From NCBI RefSeq assembly GCF_019703515.2, contig NC_059358.1:48502594-48566593 (forward strand): a stretch of 64,000 bases of DNA. Direction: 5' to 3'. The notes below the pieces were generated by a model that saw only the letters and a list, made by a program, of their open reading frames with translations, made no database searches and had not been told where the DNA came from. This DNA is from Myxocyprinus asiaticus (Eukaryota > Chordata > Actinopteri > Cypriniformes > Catostomidae). This document shows, in pieces, positions 23,243 through 34,899 of this stretch (position 1 is the stretch's first letter; each line of letters starts with the position of its first letter). The translations under genes and the position numbers were made by a program.

Positions 23243-23415
23243 CATTAGAGCTACTTAGAAATACTCTGAAATTAAATTGGATGCCATTGGTTTAGAATGT
23301 TTGGTGTTAAATGCTGTACTCTCCTAAAATGAATTTTAATATTGTGGTTATGTAGAACCCACCAGGCATTGATTGGAAATAATAATCAACATAAAATGTC
23401 CCAAAAAGGGATTTA
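23243..23415 (+). mobile_element. LINE endonuclease fragment, right half
   Basis: After the mariner's right TA (23241-23242) the LINE reading continues with 'LECLVLNAVLS'-like text and then 'MNFNIVVM' and 'NPPGIDW', the downstream part of an APE-type endonuclease. Removing 17005-23242 joins the two halves as '...LLIYIRAT...'. A stop and indels show decay. It may belong to the same copy as the RT fragment at 27540-28124, but that is not shown. Confidence 0.65.
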
Positions 23416-24245
23416 AATTGTTAAAGGGGTAAAGTGTCCAAAATCAAGGGGGATCTGGTGCCCTCGCCATGAATCGGGGCTCTGTGAAGGAAGGGTCCAT
23501 GAGATGATTCAGGACGTGGGCAGCTTCTTCACAGCAGCTCAGCTTTCCATTGGCCACGACGCATGCTTCAATCCCTGGCATCGCATCTAATTCTTGCCGG
23601 ACCCTTCCAGCTCCGTTGCTGGACCTGCAAGGACACCAGCGTGTGCACACGAGGAGACAGAAACTGGCTTCCCGAGGAGAGGCGCTCTCTACATTTTAAT
23701 GGCAGCGGTGATGAGGCTATATTCACATCAGGTGTCTCATCATCCGCTGCCCAAATGAAGCTTATTAAATTGCACCTCTCATCTCCCCTGCCCACTCCCG
23801 TTGTGAGCCTGGCTGAAGAATGGCCCTCAGAGGCGGGGTGACGATAACGAGAGGGAGGGGCGGATCATTCCGCCAACGTTGAAACATTTTTACTTGGTGA
23901 TTTTTAAATAAATTGGGCAGATAAAGGCAGAAAGCAAAAATAGAAATGAATTACAACTAAATAAATGTAATCAACTAATGAAAGGTCGAACAAAGACGGA
24001 ATGACCAAACTAGAATGACTAAAACTCTTATTGATCTTATTTTTACAAATAAACGTGAGAGTTACGAACATACAGAACTTGAAAAAATTATATACAACTG
24101 AAGTGTACTCGGCGACAAATATATTTACCATGATTAAACGCTGATATTTATCAGCTAATAAAAAAAGGAGAGATTTCGTGTTGAAAAAGTCTTTGCTCAC
24201 AAAAACCTAAGTGGAAATGTTTAACTTTAAATCTCTGAGAAACAA
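23416..24245. other. spacer with an unassigned GC-richer block
   Basis: 23440-23880 is less AT-rich than its surroundings and looks repeat-derived (it ends 'aacgagagggaggggcgga'), but I could not classify it. Open frames on both strands here (92 and 75 codons) have no recognisable domain. 23880-24245 is plain AT-rich sequence. Confidence 0.35.
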
Positions 24246-24250
24246 AGGCT

Positions 24251-24365
24251 GTGTCCGAAATTGTTCACTCATTCACTCGTTCACTATTTTCTATATAGTG
24301 AATGGCAGTGGGTGCACTATATCTCAGCAGTGAGTGAACGAAATGAGTGAGTAAATTCGGACACT
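24251..24365. repeat. fold-back MITE-like palindrome
   Basis: Ends read GTGTCCGAAATTGTTCACTC and, inverted, 'gagtgagtaaattcggacac'. Arms of about 35 bp pair imperfectly around 'ctatatagtgaat'. Related text recurs at 25900-26005 ('attcagacact', 'gtgcactatatag'). Confidence 0.7.
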
Positions 24366-24424
24366 GACATATACACCGAGCGTCAGAGCTCTGGGGCTGT
24401 CACAGAAACAATGTCACATATGAA

Positions 24425-25215
24425 CAGGGTTGGGAGGGTTACTTTTGAAATGTATTCCACTACAGATTACAGAACACATGCTGTAAAATGTAATTTGTAA
24501 CATATTCCATTAGATTACTCAAGCCTCAAGGTCAGTAACGTATTCTAAATACTTTGGATTACTTCTTCAGCACTGGTAGATTTTTTCACTTGTTTTGACT
24601 ATAAAAACTCTGCCAGTACAGTAAGACAAAATACACGTTAAAAATACATTATCTGAAAAACCTAAATATCTTATGCAGTGTTGTTTCTAAAACAAGATCA
24701 ATCTAATTGATCTTGTTTTAAGGATTTTTAGATATTTTTACAGGAAAACAATACAAAAATTATTATCAAGAATACAATTTTTGCCCAAATATCAAATGTC
24801 TTACTAGAACAAAAGAAATTATGATTCAATGTGAATTTTCTTGATTAAAAAATATGATTGTGTCTGGTAACGTTATTTCTATTTCTTATGCTCAAAACTT
24901 ACTTCAAACGTACTTCTCTGTCTGTTTGTATGAATGTAATACATCATAAGAAAGTGTTTCACCACTGTTCAAATGCACTTTGGATCGCATCATTTATATG
25001 TATAAATGTTTTCCGTCTGAAAGGACTAAATATTAAATGAAACAAATGACAATAAAATGCAAAGTAATCTCTTCAGTAATCAAAATACTTTTTGAATGTA
25101 ACTGTATTCTAATTACCAATGATTTAAATTGTAACTGTAGTGGAATACAGTTACTTATATTTTGTATTTTAAATACGTAATCCCGTTAAATGTATTCCGT
25201 TACTCCCCAGCCCTG
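24425..25215. mobile_element. non-autonomous hAT element, 8-bp target duplication
   Basis: The 791-bp element starts CAGGGTTGGG and ends CCCAGCCCTG. Exact 8-bp direct repeats CATATGAA flank it (24417-24424, 25216-25223). The subterminal regions are inverted ('gtattccactac' against 'gtagtggaatac'). No transposase frame is present. Confidence 0.88.
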
Positions 25216-25223
25216 CATATGAA

Positions 25224-27117
25224 CTTTTAAAATACTTGGGCCTTACTTGTTATTCTTATTAAATAATATATTAATACAATAAATCTTCATTCTGTTTGTC
25301 ATTTTTAATATATACTGTGTGTTAATATAAAGAGTAAACACATTTTATCAAATGTACATTATTGTATTTATTTGTTATACTTTAGTATCTTTAAACTCCA
25401 ATAAAAGCCTGGTAGCGTTTCTCATCCGACCATAAACAGCACCAAAGTTATCATTACCTGCATGTTTTAACCGAATATTTAAATCATCCACAGAATTATC
25501 ATTTCCACTGTGCGCAGTCTCCTGAGTTGAAATAAGTTCACCTCAGTGAATTATTTAGTAAAAAAAGGATTCTTCAGCTTAATGGCAAAATTCTGTATAA
25601 ATATAAATAAAGTGTACCTTTTAAAATGTATCTATATGTTTTGCCTCTTTATATTTTATGATGTTATTTTAATCAAGTAATGATTTGTCAAAAAGTAATT
25701 TAATACATTCATCATGAAATAAAACCTTGCAGGAGTGAATGAAGCAGTAAACTGGCGTCTCTCTCTCTCACCCGCTCGCTCACTCGCGCTCTCTCTCTCC
25801 AGCACGTGCTCCCTCTCCCAACTCGTACGCCTTTCTCGTGGTGGATTATGGACAATTAACTGTCGTTGAGTGTACATCGAATGTACACTCGAAATTAGAG
25901 TGCATTGTGGGTAAGAATGAGTGAACAAAAGTAGGGAACGAATGGCTCACTCAGAATTCAGACACTCCTACAAAATGGCAGACACCCGAATTAGTGCACT
26001 ATATAGAAGAAGCCTTTATTTTTGTCACACATTATACATTTGCACATATCCACCTTTTTCACAGGCGAAATTATCCATTATGCTTATCGCGTTCTTCCAA
26101 TGCGGATGCAACAGACTTCCGCTTCGCAACTTATTCCCATTACCAAGCACTATAATATCACTAACAACAGTCAAAAACGGAAGAACAGTCTGTGTTTACT
26201 TAACATAAATCCCTTTCTCACTAATGTCTGCGTATGGACATTAGGATTTGCCGCCAATCCCGAATAGATGAGAACACAATCACACACGCATTTGCATGGT
26301 AAAGCTACTGGACTCTAGCACTCTCTGCACACGCCCTGTATGTGTGTGTGTGTGTGTAAAAGAGAGAGAGAGAGACACAGACATACAGCATGCAGAGAGA
26401 GAGAGAGATAATTCACGAATATGATGCACTAGATTTCATTGCGTTTCTTGTGCACTTCAATATGAAAACAGCCGAATCGCGGACATTTAGGGAATCTAGA
26501 TATCCGAACGGATGCTTTATTAAGGTTAGAAAAAGAAGACATGTCCGTGAAAAGAGGGTGTATGGTCATCATAGGTTCCATTTAAAAATCTTCCAACTTA
26601 TGGCATTATTTCTGCATTAACAAGTGACGCCTTCTCACGCACTCTGCTGACAACAACTCTGTCTCTCCCTCATTCACATACACTCACTGCACGACATGAG
26701 ATATGAACCTCGTAAAGATGATTAATTGAAAAACAAGGAGCTTGGTTTAAATGTTTTTCATTTTTATCATCTTCCGTATTTGGAATTATCTGTCAATGTT
26801 TTAAAAAAAAGGCAAGTGACAGAGAATTAGTTTAATGCAACCTCTGCTTATTACATCTGGGTTGACTCGGAATGTTTCAGCATTGGCAGCTTTTGGGGGG
26901 CTTATCGTTGTGACATTCATTTTCCAGTAGTCTTTAAGCCATCTGTAGTTGTTATAACACCCTATAACAGTGCATAATAATCCAGACCCTTAGCCGCTTG
27001 CCATCACCAGTAACGTTAAGTGTAGCTGATAACAACAACTAAGCAGAAGTGTGGAGCATCCGAGAGGAAGTCTCTCGCCATAATGGTCCCACCCATGGAG
27101 AAGTCAGGAAAAAGTTG
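25224..27117. other. spacer without a recognised gene
   Basis: AT-rich DNA with short CT/GA-rich runs near 25760-25800 and (GT)n/(GA)n runs near 26340-26410. A 'cacattatacatttgcacat' piece at 26028 matches the tail of the SINE at 55037-55276. No convincing coding sequence. Confidence 0.4.
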
Positions 27118-27310
27118 GATACAGTGAAATTTTTTTTTTTCTTATATCACAGCTAAGCTTGGGTCAGACACGATGTGGTGCCCCTGGAGTAAATAGGGTC
27201 AAGGGCCTTGCTCAAGGGCCCAACAGTGGCATCTTGGTGGTGCTGGGACTTGAACCACTAATCTTCTGGTCAGTAAAACAGAGCCTTAACTGCTGAGCCA
27301 CCACTACCCA
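27118..27310 (-). mobile_element. tRNA-derived SINE
   Basis: Same family as 17691-17923 and 55037-55276. On the minus strand it starts near 27310 with 'gtggtggctcagcagttaag', has the B-box-like region near 27250 and the poly(A) side at the T run near 27130. Flanking duplications were not resolved. Confidence 0.75.
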
Positions 27311-27539
27311 TATTGCGCCTATATAATGGATATCACAGACACAGTGAAGGTAGTTGGTGAATTACATTAGGCAAAGACTGCCTATTTTATGCGTCTGTTA
27401 GTAGACGCAGATCGAAGAAGTTCATCTCTTTGGAAGCGCCTTAATAATCTAACTAAGTGCGAGTGCAAATATAAATGGAAGGATAAGTAATGAGAGTAGT
27501 GAAATTGTAAATTAATTTAAAAAAATGTATTGAATCAGT

Positions 27540-28124
27540 GAAAGAACTTGCTTCAAATCTGAAACCAGTACAATTATCACAAGAGATAATAAGAGACACA
27601 CCTTCCACCTTTTATATTTCTAAAGTTGATTAAAGCAAAATACTTAAAATTATTAATCAATTGAAAAATTCTAAGGCTGCAGACATATTTGGAATAAACA
27701 CTGCTTTTATAATACAACATAGTACCAGTCTGATAAAGCCCATACAATATTTAATAAATGTATCTATTAGAGAGGGAAAATTCCCTCAGAATTGGAAAAC
27801 AGCCGTTATAACTCCAATTCTTAAAGCAGGGACAGCTGATAAAGTTACAATAGACCAATTTCTATACTATACTACCAGTAATTGGTAGCTGAATAACTGA
27901 TTAATTTTTTGGAAAATGATCAGCTTCTTTACCCTAAACAGTTTGGATCTAGACCCAAGTATTCAATAGAAATGTCAAATTGCTATCTCACAGACTTCAT
28001 TAAAGGGGCCTTGGATAAAGGTAATGTGGTAGGTGCAGTATTTTTGGACTTAAAAAATGTGTTTGATACTGTGAAGCATGAAATACTAATACATAAATTC
28101 AAAAGGTTTAATTATTCTCAGCTG
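27540..28124 (+). mobile_element. LINE reverse transcriptase fragment
   Basis: Plus-strand RT text: 'NSKAADIFGINTAFI', 'PQNWKTAVITPILKAGT', then after a stop 'LENDQLLYPKQFGSRPKYSI' and 'VVGAVFLDLKNVFDTVKHEI'. The last block is the RT palm motif A. It contains stops and indels. At 28124 it is cut and abuts an oppositely oriented L2-like LINE. It may be the downstream part of the LINE whose endonuclease lies at 16840 and 23243. Confidence 0.7.
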
Positions 28125-29290
28125 ATGTGGTGGTTCATTCCAAACTTCCTCAGCCATCTCAGGAATAAGAGGCGCTGGTGAGCCTTCTTCACAATGGCCT
28201 CAGTGTGAACGGACCATGTGAGTTCCTTAGTGATGTGGACACCGAGGATTTTGAAGCTGCTGACTCTCTCCACCAGTGCTCCATTGATGGTGATGGGGCT
28301 GTGTTCTCTGTCCTTTCTCCTGAAGTTCACCACAAGCTCCTTGGTCTTACTGACGTTGAGGGAGAGGTTGTGCTCCTGGCACCAGCATGTCAGAGTGTGC
28401 ACCTCCTCTCTGTAGGCTGTTTCATCATTGTCAGTGATCAGACCTACCACCGTCGTATCATCAGCAAACTTGATGATGGCATTGGAGCTATGTGTTGCCA
28501 CACAGTAATGTGTGTACAGGGAATACAGGAGTGGGCTGAGAACACAGTCCTGCAGGGCTCCAATGTTGAGGGTCAGTGGTGAGGAGATGTTACTGCCCAT
28601 TCTGACCACCTGGCATCTGCCTGACAGGAAGTCCAGGATCCAGCTGCACAGCGAGCTGTTTAAGTCCAGAGCCCGGAGTTTCTCATCTAGCTTGGAGGAC
28701 ACTATGGTGTTGAATGCTGAGCTGTAGTCTACAAACAGCATTCTCACATATGTGCTCCTTTTTTCCAAGTGGGAAAGAGCAGTGTGTATTGTGACTGCAA
28801 TTGCATCATCAGTGGAGCGGTTGCTTCTGTAAGCAAACTGTAGTGGTCCAGTGAGGCAGGCAGCACAGAGCAGATGTGGTCTCTGATAAGCTTTTCAAAG
28901 CACTTGCTGATGATGGGAGTTAGGGCAACAGGACGCCAGTCATTTAGACAAGCTATCTTTGACTGTTTTGGTATGGGAACAATGGTGGATGTCTTAAAGC
29001 ATGTAGGAACCACAGACAGGGAGAGGGAGAGATTGAAAATGTCCATTAATACACCCGCTAGTTGATCCGTGCATATTCTGAGAGCGTGGCCCAGAATGCC
29101 GTCTGGACCCACAGCTTTGCGAATATTCACCCATTTGAGAGATCAGGTTACATCCGCTACAGAGACAGTAAGTGAACTAACCTCTGCTGTGTCAGGCACG
29201 GGAGTTCTCTCTGTAGAGGCGATGTTGTTTTCCACAAAACGAGCGTAAAATGTGTTTAGCTCATCCGGAAGAGAGGCGGTGGTGTTCACA
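28125..29290 (-). mobile_element. L2-like LINE copy A, ORF2 fragment
   Basis: Minus strand, same family as the copies at 56445 and 58105. Blocks: 'MNIRKAVGPDGILGHALRIC' near 29130, '[17 protein letters not shown]', a frameshift near 28790, '[14 protein letters not shown]' near 28730, '[12 protein letters not shown]' near 28540 (normally [12 protein letters not shown]), and 'FADDTTVVG' near 28450. It stops abruptly at 28125 within the C-terminal region, so the 3' end is missing, which is not the usual 5' truncation. Confidence 0.85.
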
Positions 29291-29985
29291 TATATTCCTA
29301 TACTATTCATATAGGAATATATGTATAGTATTCCAATACTGATCATATAGGAATATATGATCAGTTGTGTAAAGTAACTAAGTACAAATACTTTGTTACT
29401 GTACTTAAGTAGCTTTTTTCAAAATGTACTTTGCTATATTTTTTTGGCCAAAATGTTTTTATATAAAAGTCCAGTGTGCTTGACTAAGAGCAGCACGAGC
29501 ACAGACACTCAGCATGCACCCATGGAGTCTGTATCTGACTGGCATAGCACATTTTTAATAGCCTTTTTACAGCACGGATTTGCTTCATTTATTAATACAT
29601 ACACATTTATATATATAAATATATATAAATAATATTAATAATATATTTTATATACGCGTCCGTCGACACCTGAGGGTTAATTGTTGACTATTTAACGCAT
29701 TAAAAAAAAAAAAATCTTTTTTTTCCTTCACTGATACTTCCCTAATGCTTTTCCCCACTTCCTGTGGCAAAAATGAGCATATTTAAATACACAGGAGGTA
29801 AATGTTTGACTTTACTGCACATTCTAACACAGAAACTGATTGTGTAGAGAAGTGCATGCTTATTCATTACGCGCGACACATGTCCCGGGCATAATAAACA
29901 CAGGAGAGGATTTACTGTATGAAGAATGAAGACTTCACCCGCGAGTGGTGAGCCAGGATCACATTGCCCGAAAATGAGGGGGGTT
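29291..29985. other. spacer with palindromic AT text
   Basis: 29296-29365 contains repeated 'ataggaatatatg' units in both orientations (fold-back). 29370-29420 ('gtgtaaagtaactaagtac') resembles the end of a DNA transposon. No gene seen. Confidence 0.4.
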
Positions 29986-30102
29986 CAAGATGGCGCCGCG
30001 AATGATCGTGGTTCTCTCTTTTTTTTTTTTTCAAAGATTTTTACTAAGTAAAAAAAAAGCATACTTCCTGTCACAGAGACACAATACAATTCACATTTTT
30101 GT

Positions 30103-30138
<36 letters not shown>

Positions 30139-30141
<3 letters not shown>

Positions 30142-31385
30142 TATATTGCCAAAAGTATTCGCTCACCCATCCAAATAATTGAATTCAGGTGTTCCAATCA
30201 CTTCCATGGCCACAGGTATATAAAATGAAGCACCTAGGCATGCAGACTGCTTCTGCAAACATTTGTGAAAGAATGGGCCGCTCTCAGGAGCTCAGTGGAT
30301 TCCAGCGTGGTAATGTGATAGGATGCCACCTGTGCAACAAGTCCAGTCGTGAAATTTCCTCGCTACTAAATATTCCACAGTCAACTGTCAGTGGTATTAC
30401 AACAAAGTGGAAGCGATTGGGAATGACAGCAACTCAGCCACGAAGTGGTAGGCCACGTAAAATGACAGAGCGGGGTCAGCGGATGCTAAGGCGCATAGTG
30501 CGCAGAGGTCGCCAACTTTCTGCAGAGTCAATCGCTACAGACCTCCAAAGTTCATGTGGCCTTCAGATTAGCTTAAGAACAGTGCGTAGAGAGCTTCATG
30601 GAATGGGTTTCCATGGCCGAGCAGCTGCATCCAAGCCATACATCACCAAGTGCAATGCAAAGCGTCGGATGCAGTGGTGTAAAGCACGCCGCCACTGGAC
30701 TCTAGAGCAGTGGAGACGTGTTCTCTGGAGTGACGAATCACGCTTCTCCATCTGGCAATCTGATGGACGAGTCTGGGTTTGGCGGTTGCCAGGAGAACGG
30801 TACTTTTCTGACTGCATTGTGCCAACTGTGAAGTTTGGTGGAGGGGGATTATGGTGTGGGGTTGTTTTTCAGGAGCTGGGCTTGGCCCCTTAGTTCCGGT
30901 GAAAGAAACTCTGAATGCTTCAGCATACCAAGAGATTTTGGACAATTCCATGCTCCCAACTTTGTGGGAACAGTTTGGGGATGGCCCCTTCCTGTTCCAA
31001 CATGACTGCGCACCAGTGCACAAAGCAAGGTCCATAAAGACATGGATGAGCGAGTTTGGTGTGGAAGAACTTGACTGGCCTGCACAGAGTCCTGACCTCA
31101 ACCCGATAGAGCACCTTTGGGATGAATTAGAGCGAAGACTGCGAGCCAGGCCTTCTTGTCCAACATCAGTGTCTGACCTCACAAATGCACTTCTGGAAGA
31201 ATGGTCAAAAATTCCCATAAACACACTCCTAAACCTTGTGGAAAGCCTTCCCAGAAGAGTTGAAGCTGTTATAGCTGCAAAGGGTGGGCCGACGTCATAT
31301 TAAACCCTATGGATTAAGAATGGGATGTCACTTAAGTTCATATGCGTCTAAAGGCAGATGAGCGAATACTTTTGGCAATATAGTG
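30139..31385 (+). mobile_element. nearly intact Tc1-type transposon
   Basis: Terminal inverted repeats start CACTATATTGCC and match over 27 bp. TA dinucleotides flank both ends (30137-30138, 31386-31387). Length is 1247 bp. One transposase gene fills the interior with a single frame break. It sits in a TA-rich microsatellite of the L1-like LINE. Confidence 0.93.
30273..31303 (+). pseudogene. Tc1 transposase with one 1-bp frameshift
   Basis: Begins MGRSQELSGFQRGNVIG at 30273; an upstream in-frame ATG at 30189 is not typical for the family. Domains in order: paired-type helix-turn-helix, GRPRK hinge, second DNA-binding helix region, then the DDE core. Catalytic residues are in [19 protein letters not shown] and [11 protein letters not shown], with 34 residues between the second Asp and the Glu (DD34E). 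The first frame runs to 30893 and the second from 30851 to 31303. One G appears missing in the G run at 30843-30847, just after VKFGGGG. No other stop is present, so the copy decayed recently or the break is a read error. Confidence 0.9.
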
Positions 31386-32142
31386 TATATAGTACAATCA
31401 CCAGAACTTCTAATTCCATTGCCCAAGCATTCTTAATTTTGGTACTCGACTGACTGCTTAAAGCCAGAATAAAGTCATTTATCTTTGAAATCATTCCTCT
31501 CTGATGTGGATTATATGAGAGCAAGCTCTCCCAAGGCTGTTCAGGAGGTACAGAGGGGAAATTGGGGAAACATCTAGAAACAAAATTTCGAATTTGAAAA
31601 TAGCGAAACAGATGCATTACAGGGAGGTCATAAGTAGAAGACAAGTTGACAAAACTATCAAAAACACCATCTACATACACATTTTTTAATTGTTTAATGC
31701 CCTTGTCATACCACATTGAAAATGTAGAGTCCAGACATGATGGAGGAACTAAGTGGTTATTGCTTAAAGGACCCAAAGAGGATGCACCTACAAATTTAAA
31801 GCACCGACTAAATTGATACCAGATCTTAAGTGTGTTAAGGACAACTTGATTATCAGTATATAAAGAATGTTTTGTAGGTAGAGAGGAGTAAAGAAAAGCA
31901 GGTATAGAGGATTCCCTACAAGATAATAATTCCAATTAACACCAAGAAGATCCAGGAGACTCAACCCAATAGCAAAGTTTATGGATATGCGCAGCAAAGT
32001 TTATAGATATTGCATAGTTTTAACTGAATTTAACATTTCTTCAAGAGAGAGTGGGGAGTCCAATTGTTTGACAGTGTTAGAATCAAAACAAATGTTTTGA
32101 AGAAATTCATCCAATTTAGTATTGTCTGTAGGCAATTCAGAT

Positions 32143-33220
32143 TTATAAAGTGAAGATACTATAAAGGTAGTATGAACCACGAGTATGTAGTAACAAGCGC
32201 CCTGCTTCTTTAGTCGAAATAAGATCGAATTCTGCTTGTATGTCAAGATTCAGTGAATATCTTAGATCGAGGTTACTGTTCGCAGATGTGAGTACATTAA
32301 GCCTAGCAGTATGCTTTTTATTAGAGAGAGCAGAGTAAGAAATAATCTGCCCTCTGAGATAGGATTTAAGTGTCTCCCATAACAGTGAATAAGAAGTGGA
32401 GTCATTCTGATTGAAGAAAAGAAAGTCATCAGTAGAAGTTGAAATGAAGTCACAAAATTCTTTGTTTGCCAAAAGAAGAGAGTTAAATCTCCAAGGCAGT
32501 GGGTTACGTTTATAAATAGCAAGCTGAATATCTAATTGTAGAGGCGCATGGTCAGAAATTACAATACCCAAATAGTCAGCAGAAACTACACAAGAATTAA
32601 GAGTACTGTCTATAAAAAAATTATTAATCCTCAAATAGGAATGATGCACCTGGGAGAAGAAAGAACATTTTTTAAGAGAGGGGTTACGGGATCTCCATGG
32701 ATCAACGAGACAGTTCTGCCACATAAAATCGGAAAATGTTTTAGACATAGCAGATTGAGTCAGATTATGGGGATTAGACCGATCCAAGTTTGAGTCAACA
32801 ACACAGTTTAAATCCCCTCCGAAAATCAACAGGTGAGTATTTAAAAAGGGGAGGTTGCCCAATAATCTGTTAGCAAATGCCACATCGTCAGTTTGGAGCA
32901 TTTTCATTTACCAACAAAATCTGTTGAATGCCTTGTTGTACGTAATGCATTAGGGTTCCGGCGACTATAAGGTATCTACCATTCACATCAGCAATCACAT
33001 TAGTGGAGGAAAACTGTGACTTTTTGTTAACTAAAATAGCGACCCCTCTTGCCTTTGAATTAAAATTCGAGTGGAAGACTTGCCTCACCCAAGGGCAGTG
33101 TAACCTATGGTGAACTAGCCAACTAAGCAGAACTAGCCAAAAAAAAAAAAAAGAGGTAAGAGAACAGACTCCCGCTGACTTCAAGTCGGATAAACAGTCT
33201 GCGTGCAATGACATATACAA
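32143..33220 (-). pseudogene. L1-type APE endonuclease of ORF2
   Basis: The N-terminal part (32888-33220) holds 'SKARGVAILVNKKSQF'. A second frame from 32907 continues with 'LLIFGGDLNCVVDSNLDRS', where GGDLN is the endonuclease active-site block, and 'LGIVISDHAPLQLDIQ' with the SDH catalytic block. The 254-codon open part is well preserved. Downstream (32001-32246) the ORF2 text ends and jumps to C-terminal sequence, with no RT palm motifs, so the RT domain is deleted. Confidence 0.8.
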
Positions 33221-33314
33221 TATAATATATTTTAAAGCCTTGTGTTACAAATTACTGTGCTATCTGAAGGTGAGCATTACAACAAAACATTGGTAAGCGC
33301 CCCAGTAACATAAA

Positions 33315-34037
33315 TCAAATGACTACAAAGAACAGATAGATGAAATACAGGTAATGCAATAGTATAGCATGTATGGCTGAGTAATGAAATCTACACACAA
33401 TAGCTCGTGGTCGTTCACCAGACTTGGGCTTAGGCAGAAGGGTCCGGTGAGACCGGTCCAAAACTGGCTCCTTCTCCAGACCAAATGCTCCCTTTAGCAA
33501 GGCGGCTACAGCAACAGTGGTACAAGTGTCAGGCCCCTCTGGAACTTCCACTATCCTGATGTTATTACGCTGTGATCTAGACTCCAAATCCTCACATTTA
33601 TTCTCCAACTTGGCTACGGTAGCAGTGAGACACTCGATAGTAGTTTTCATCCGAGCTATGTCATCAGTACAACCGGAGAGGGCATGCTCCATTTCCCCAA
33701 CAGTACCCTTCAGTGTCAATATAGTAGCTTCGGTAGCAGCTTTATCTTTAACCAGCTATGTTTTCATGGCCTGCAGGTCGAGCTTACTCGTTGACAGAGC
33801 AACCTCGAGAGTCTCCTGGAGTTCCTTTTTAAAAATTTCGGAGATGTCATTCCTCAGCGAAGCCAGCAACTCGAGCCTGAGGGCAGCGATATCAGGTTCA
33901 AACTGAGGCAAGGCGGACTCAGTGGAAGGAGGCGATTCACACGAAGCTGAGGTCGTGGTGCGTACTCTAGGCCTCAGTTGTGTCTGAATAGTATTACGGG
34001 TTTTCATGTTTTTTCCAGACATTTTAACGTAGTTCAA
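33315..34037 (-). pseudogene. L1-type ORF1 protein remnant
   Basis: Starts at 34037 with 'MSGKNMKTRNTIQTQLRPRV', then a helical stretch 'IAALRLELLASLRNDISEIF'. After a frame break it continues with 'VAKLENKCEDLESRSQRNNI' and 'RIVEVPEG', which is the coiled coil plus RRM entry typical of L1 ORF1 ('LENRSRRNNIRI'-like). This RNA-binding protein coats LINE RNA. Two frames are needed (33756-34037 and 33315-33719), separated by a stop or indel near 33750. Confidence 0.75.
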
Positions 34038-34200
34038 GGTTAAACGTGCAAACCAAAAAACAAAGTAAAGTAAGTCAAGATCAAATGTATGACTGAAAAG
34101 TGCAAGTAAATTACAATTTTAATCGAAAACAGCAGGAACCTCCAACTTCGCATCCTACTCCATTAGCAGCTCAGCAACGCCCCCACGATCGTGGTTCTCT

Positions 34201-34799
34201 AAGCTGAGGAACAAAATTGGGTATTGCTCACAAATGAAAATATAATTTTCGTAAAGTTACAAATAACATATTGTCGTCTGCAGTTCTGTTTGCTACAGAC
34301 TACAGCAAAATGTCAGAAGATGCTAATCTCGGTGCAGATATGGAGTTCGAGACTGTGAACACGTAAATGTGAAAATGAGAGTCATGGAGGTATGCAGAGC
34401 AGTGGCTTTGGATGCAGACAAACAGACTAACAGATTCTCTGGATGTGGCACAAAATCGCATACTCCAGTGGAGGGAGGGCTTTCGTTGACGGTAAAGAGA
34501 TTCTTCTTGAAGAGGCTACTTAGAATGATGATCATCTCGTTAAAGCCTGAAGTTGGTGGTATCTTGAAAGACCATGCTGATCTCCTTTGTTAGAGGAAAA
34601 TGAGTGAATTTGAACTTGTCTATAAGTGTTATCTGTTGGTTTATAATATTTTGATGCACTTTAAGCATTAGTTAAATGTTTGCAACTGTTACAAGTTGTG
34701 TTTGTTCATTTGTGAGAATCCCACTGTGTGTGAAAGTTTAAAGTTTGAGCTATTTAGTCATTATTGCATTTATTCTTTCAGTAATTCTTTTTGTATTGT
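34201..34799. other. spacer before the plus-strand L1-like LINE
   Basis: AT-rich sequence. It may hold the 5' part of the LINE that starts coding near 34800, but I recognise no ORF1. A 74-codon frame at 34369-34593 has no recognisable domain. Confidence 0.35.
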
Positions 34800-34899
34800 A
34801 TGTCTTTTTCTCTGTTTTCTATCAATGCCAGAGGTATTTGTGATATTTTAAAGAGGAAAGCTTTATTTTTATATTGCAAAGGGAAAGGGCAGATTTTTG

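Larger units (their letters stand above)
30004..34200 (-). mobile_element. Tx1/L1-like LINE with 14-bp target duplication, split by a Tc1 element
   Basis: Direct repeats GATCGTGGTTCTCT flank it at 30004-30017 and 34187-34200. Next to the left repeat is a T run (30019-30031), the poly(A) tail of a minus-strand LINE. The minus strand holds ORF1 remnants (33315-34037), an endonuclease (32143-33220) and a C-terminal ORF2 piece (31395-31935). The reverse transcriptase is missing near 32000. A Tc1 element (30139-31385) interrupts the 3' end. Confidence 0.85.

Noticed and set aside
28178..28582. 134-codon plus-strand frame opposite L2-like copy A
   Set aside because: It is an antisense shadow of the reverse transcriptase on the minus strand, which has the real motifs.
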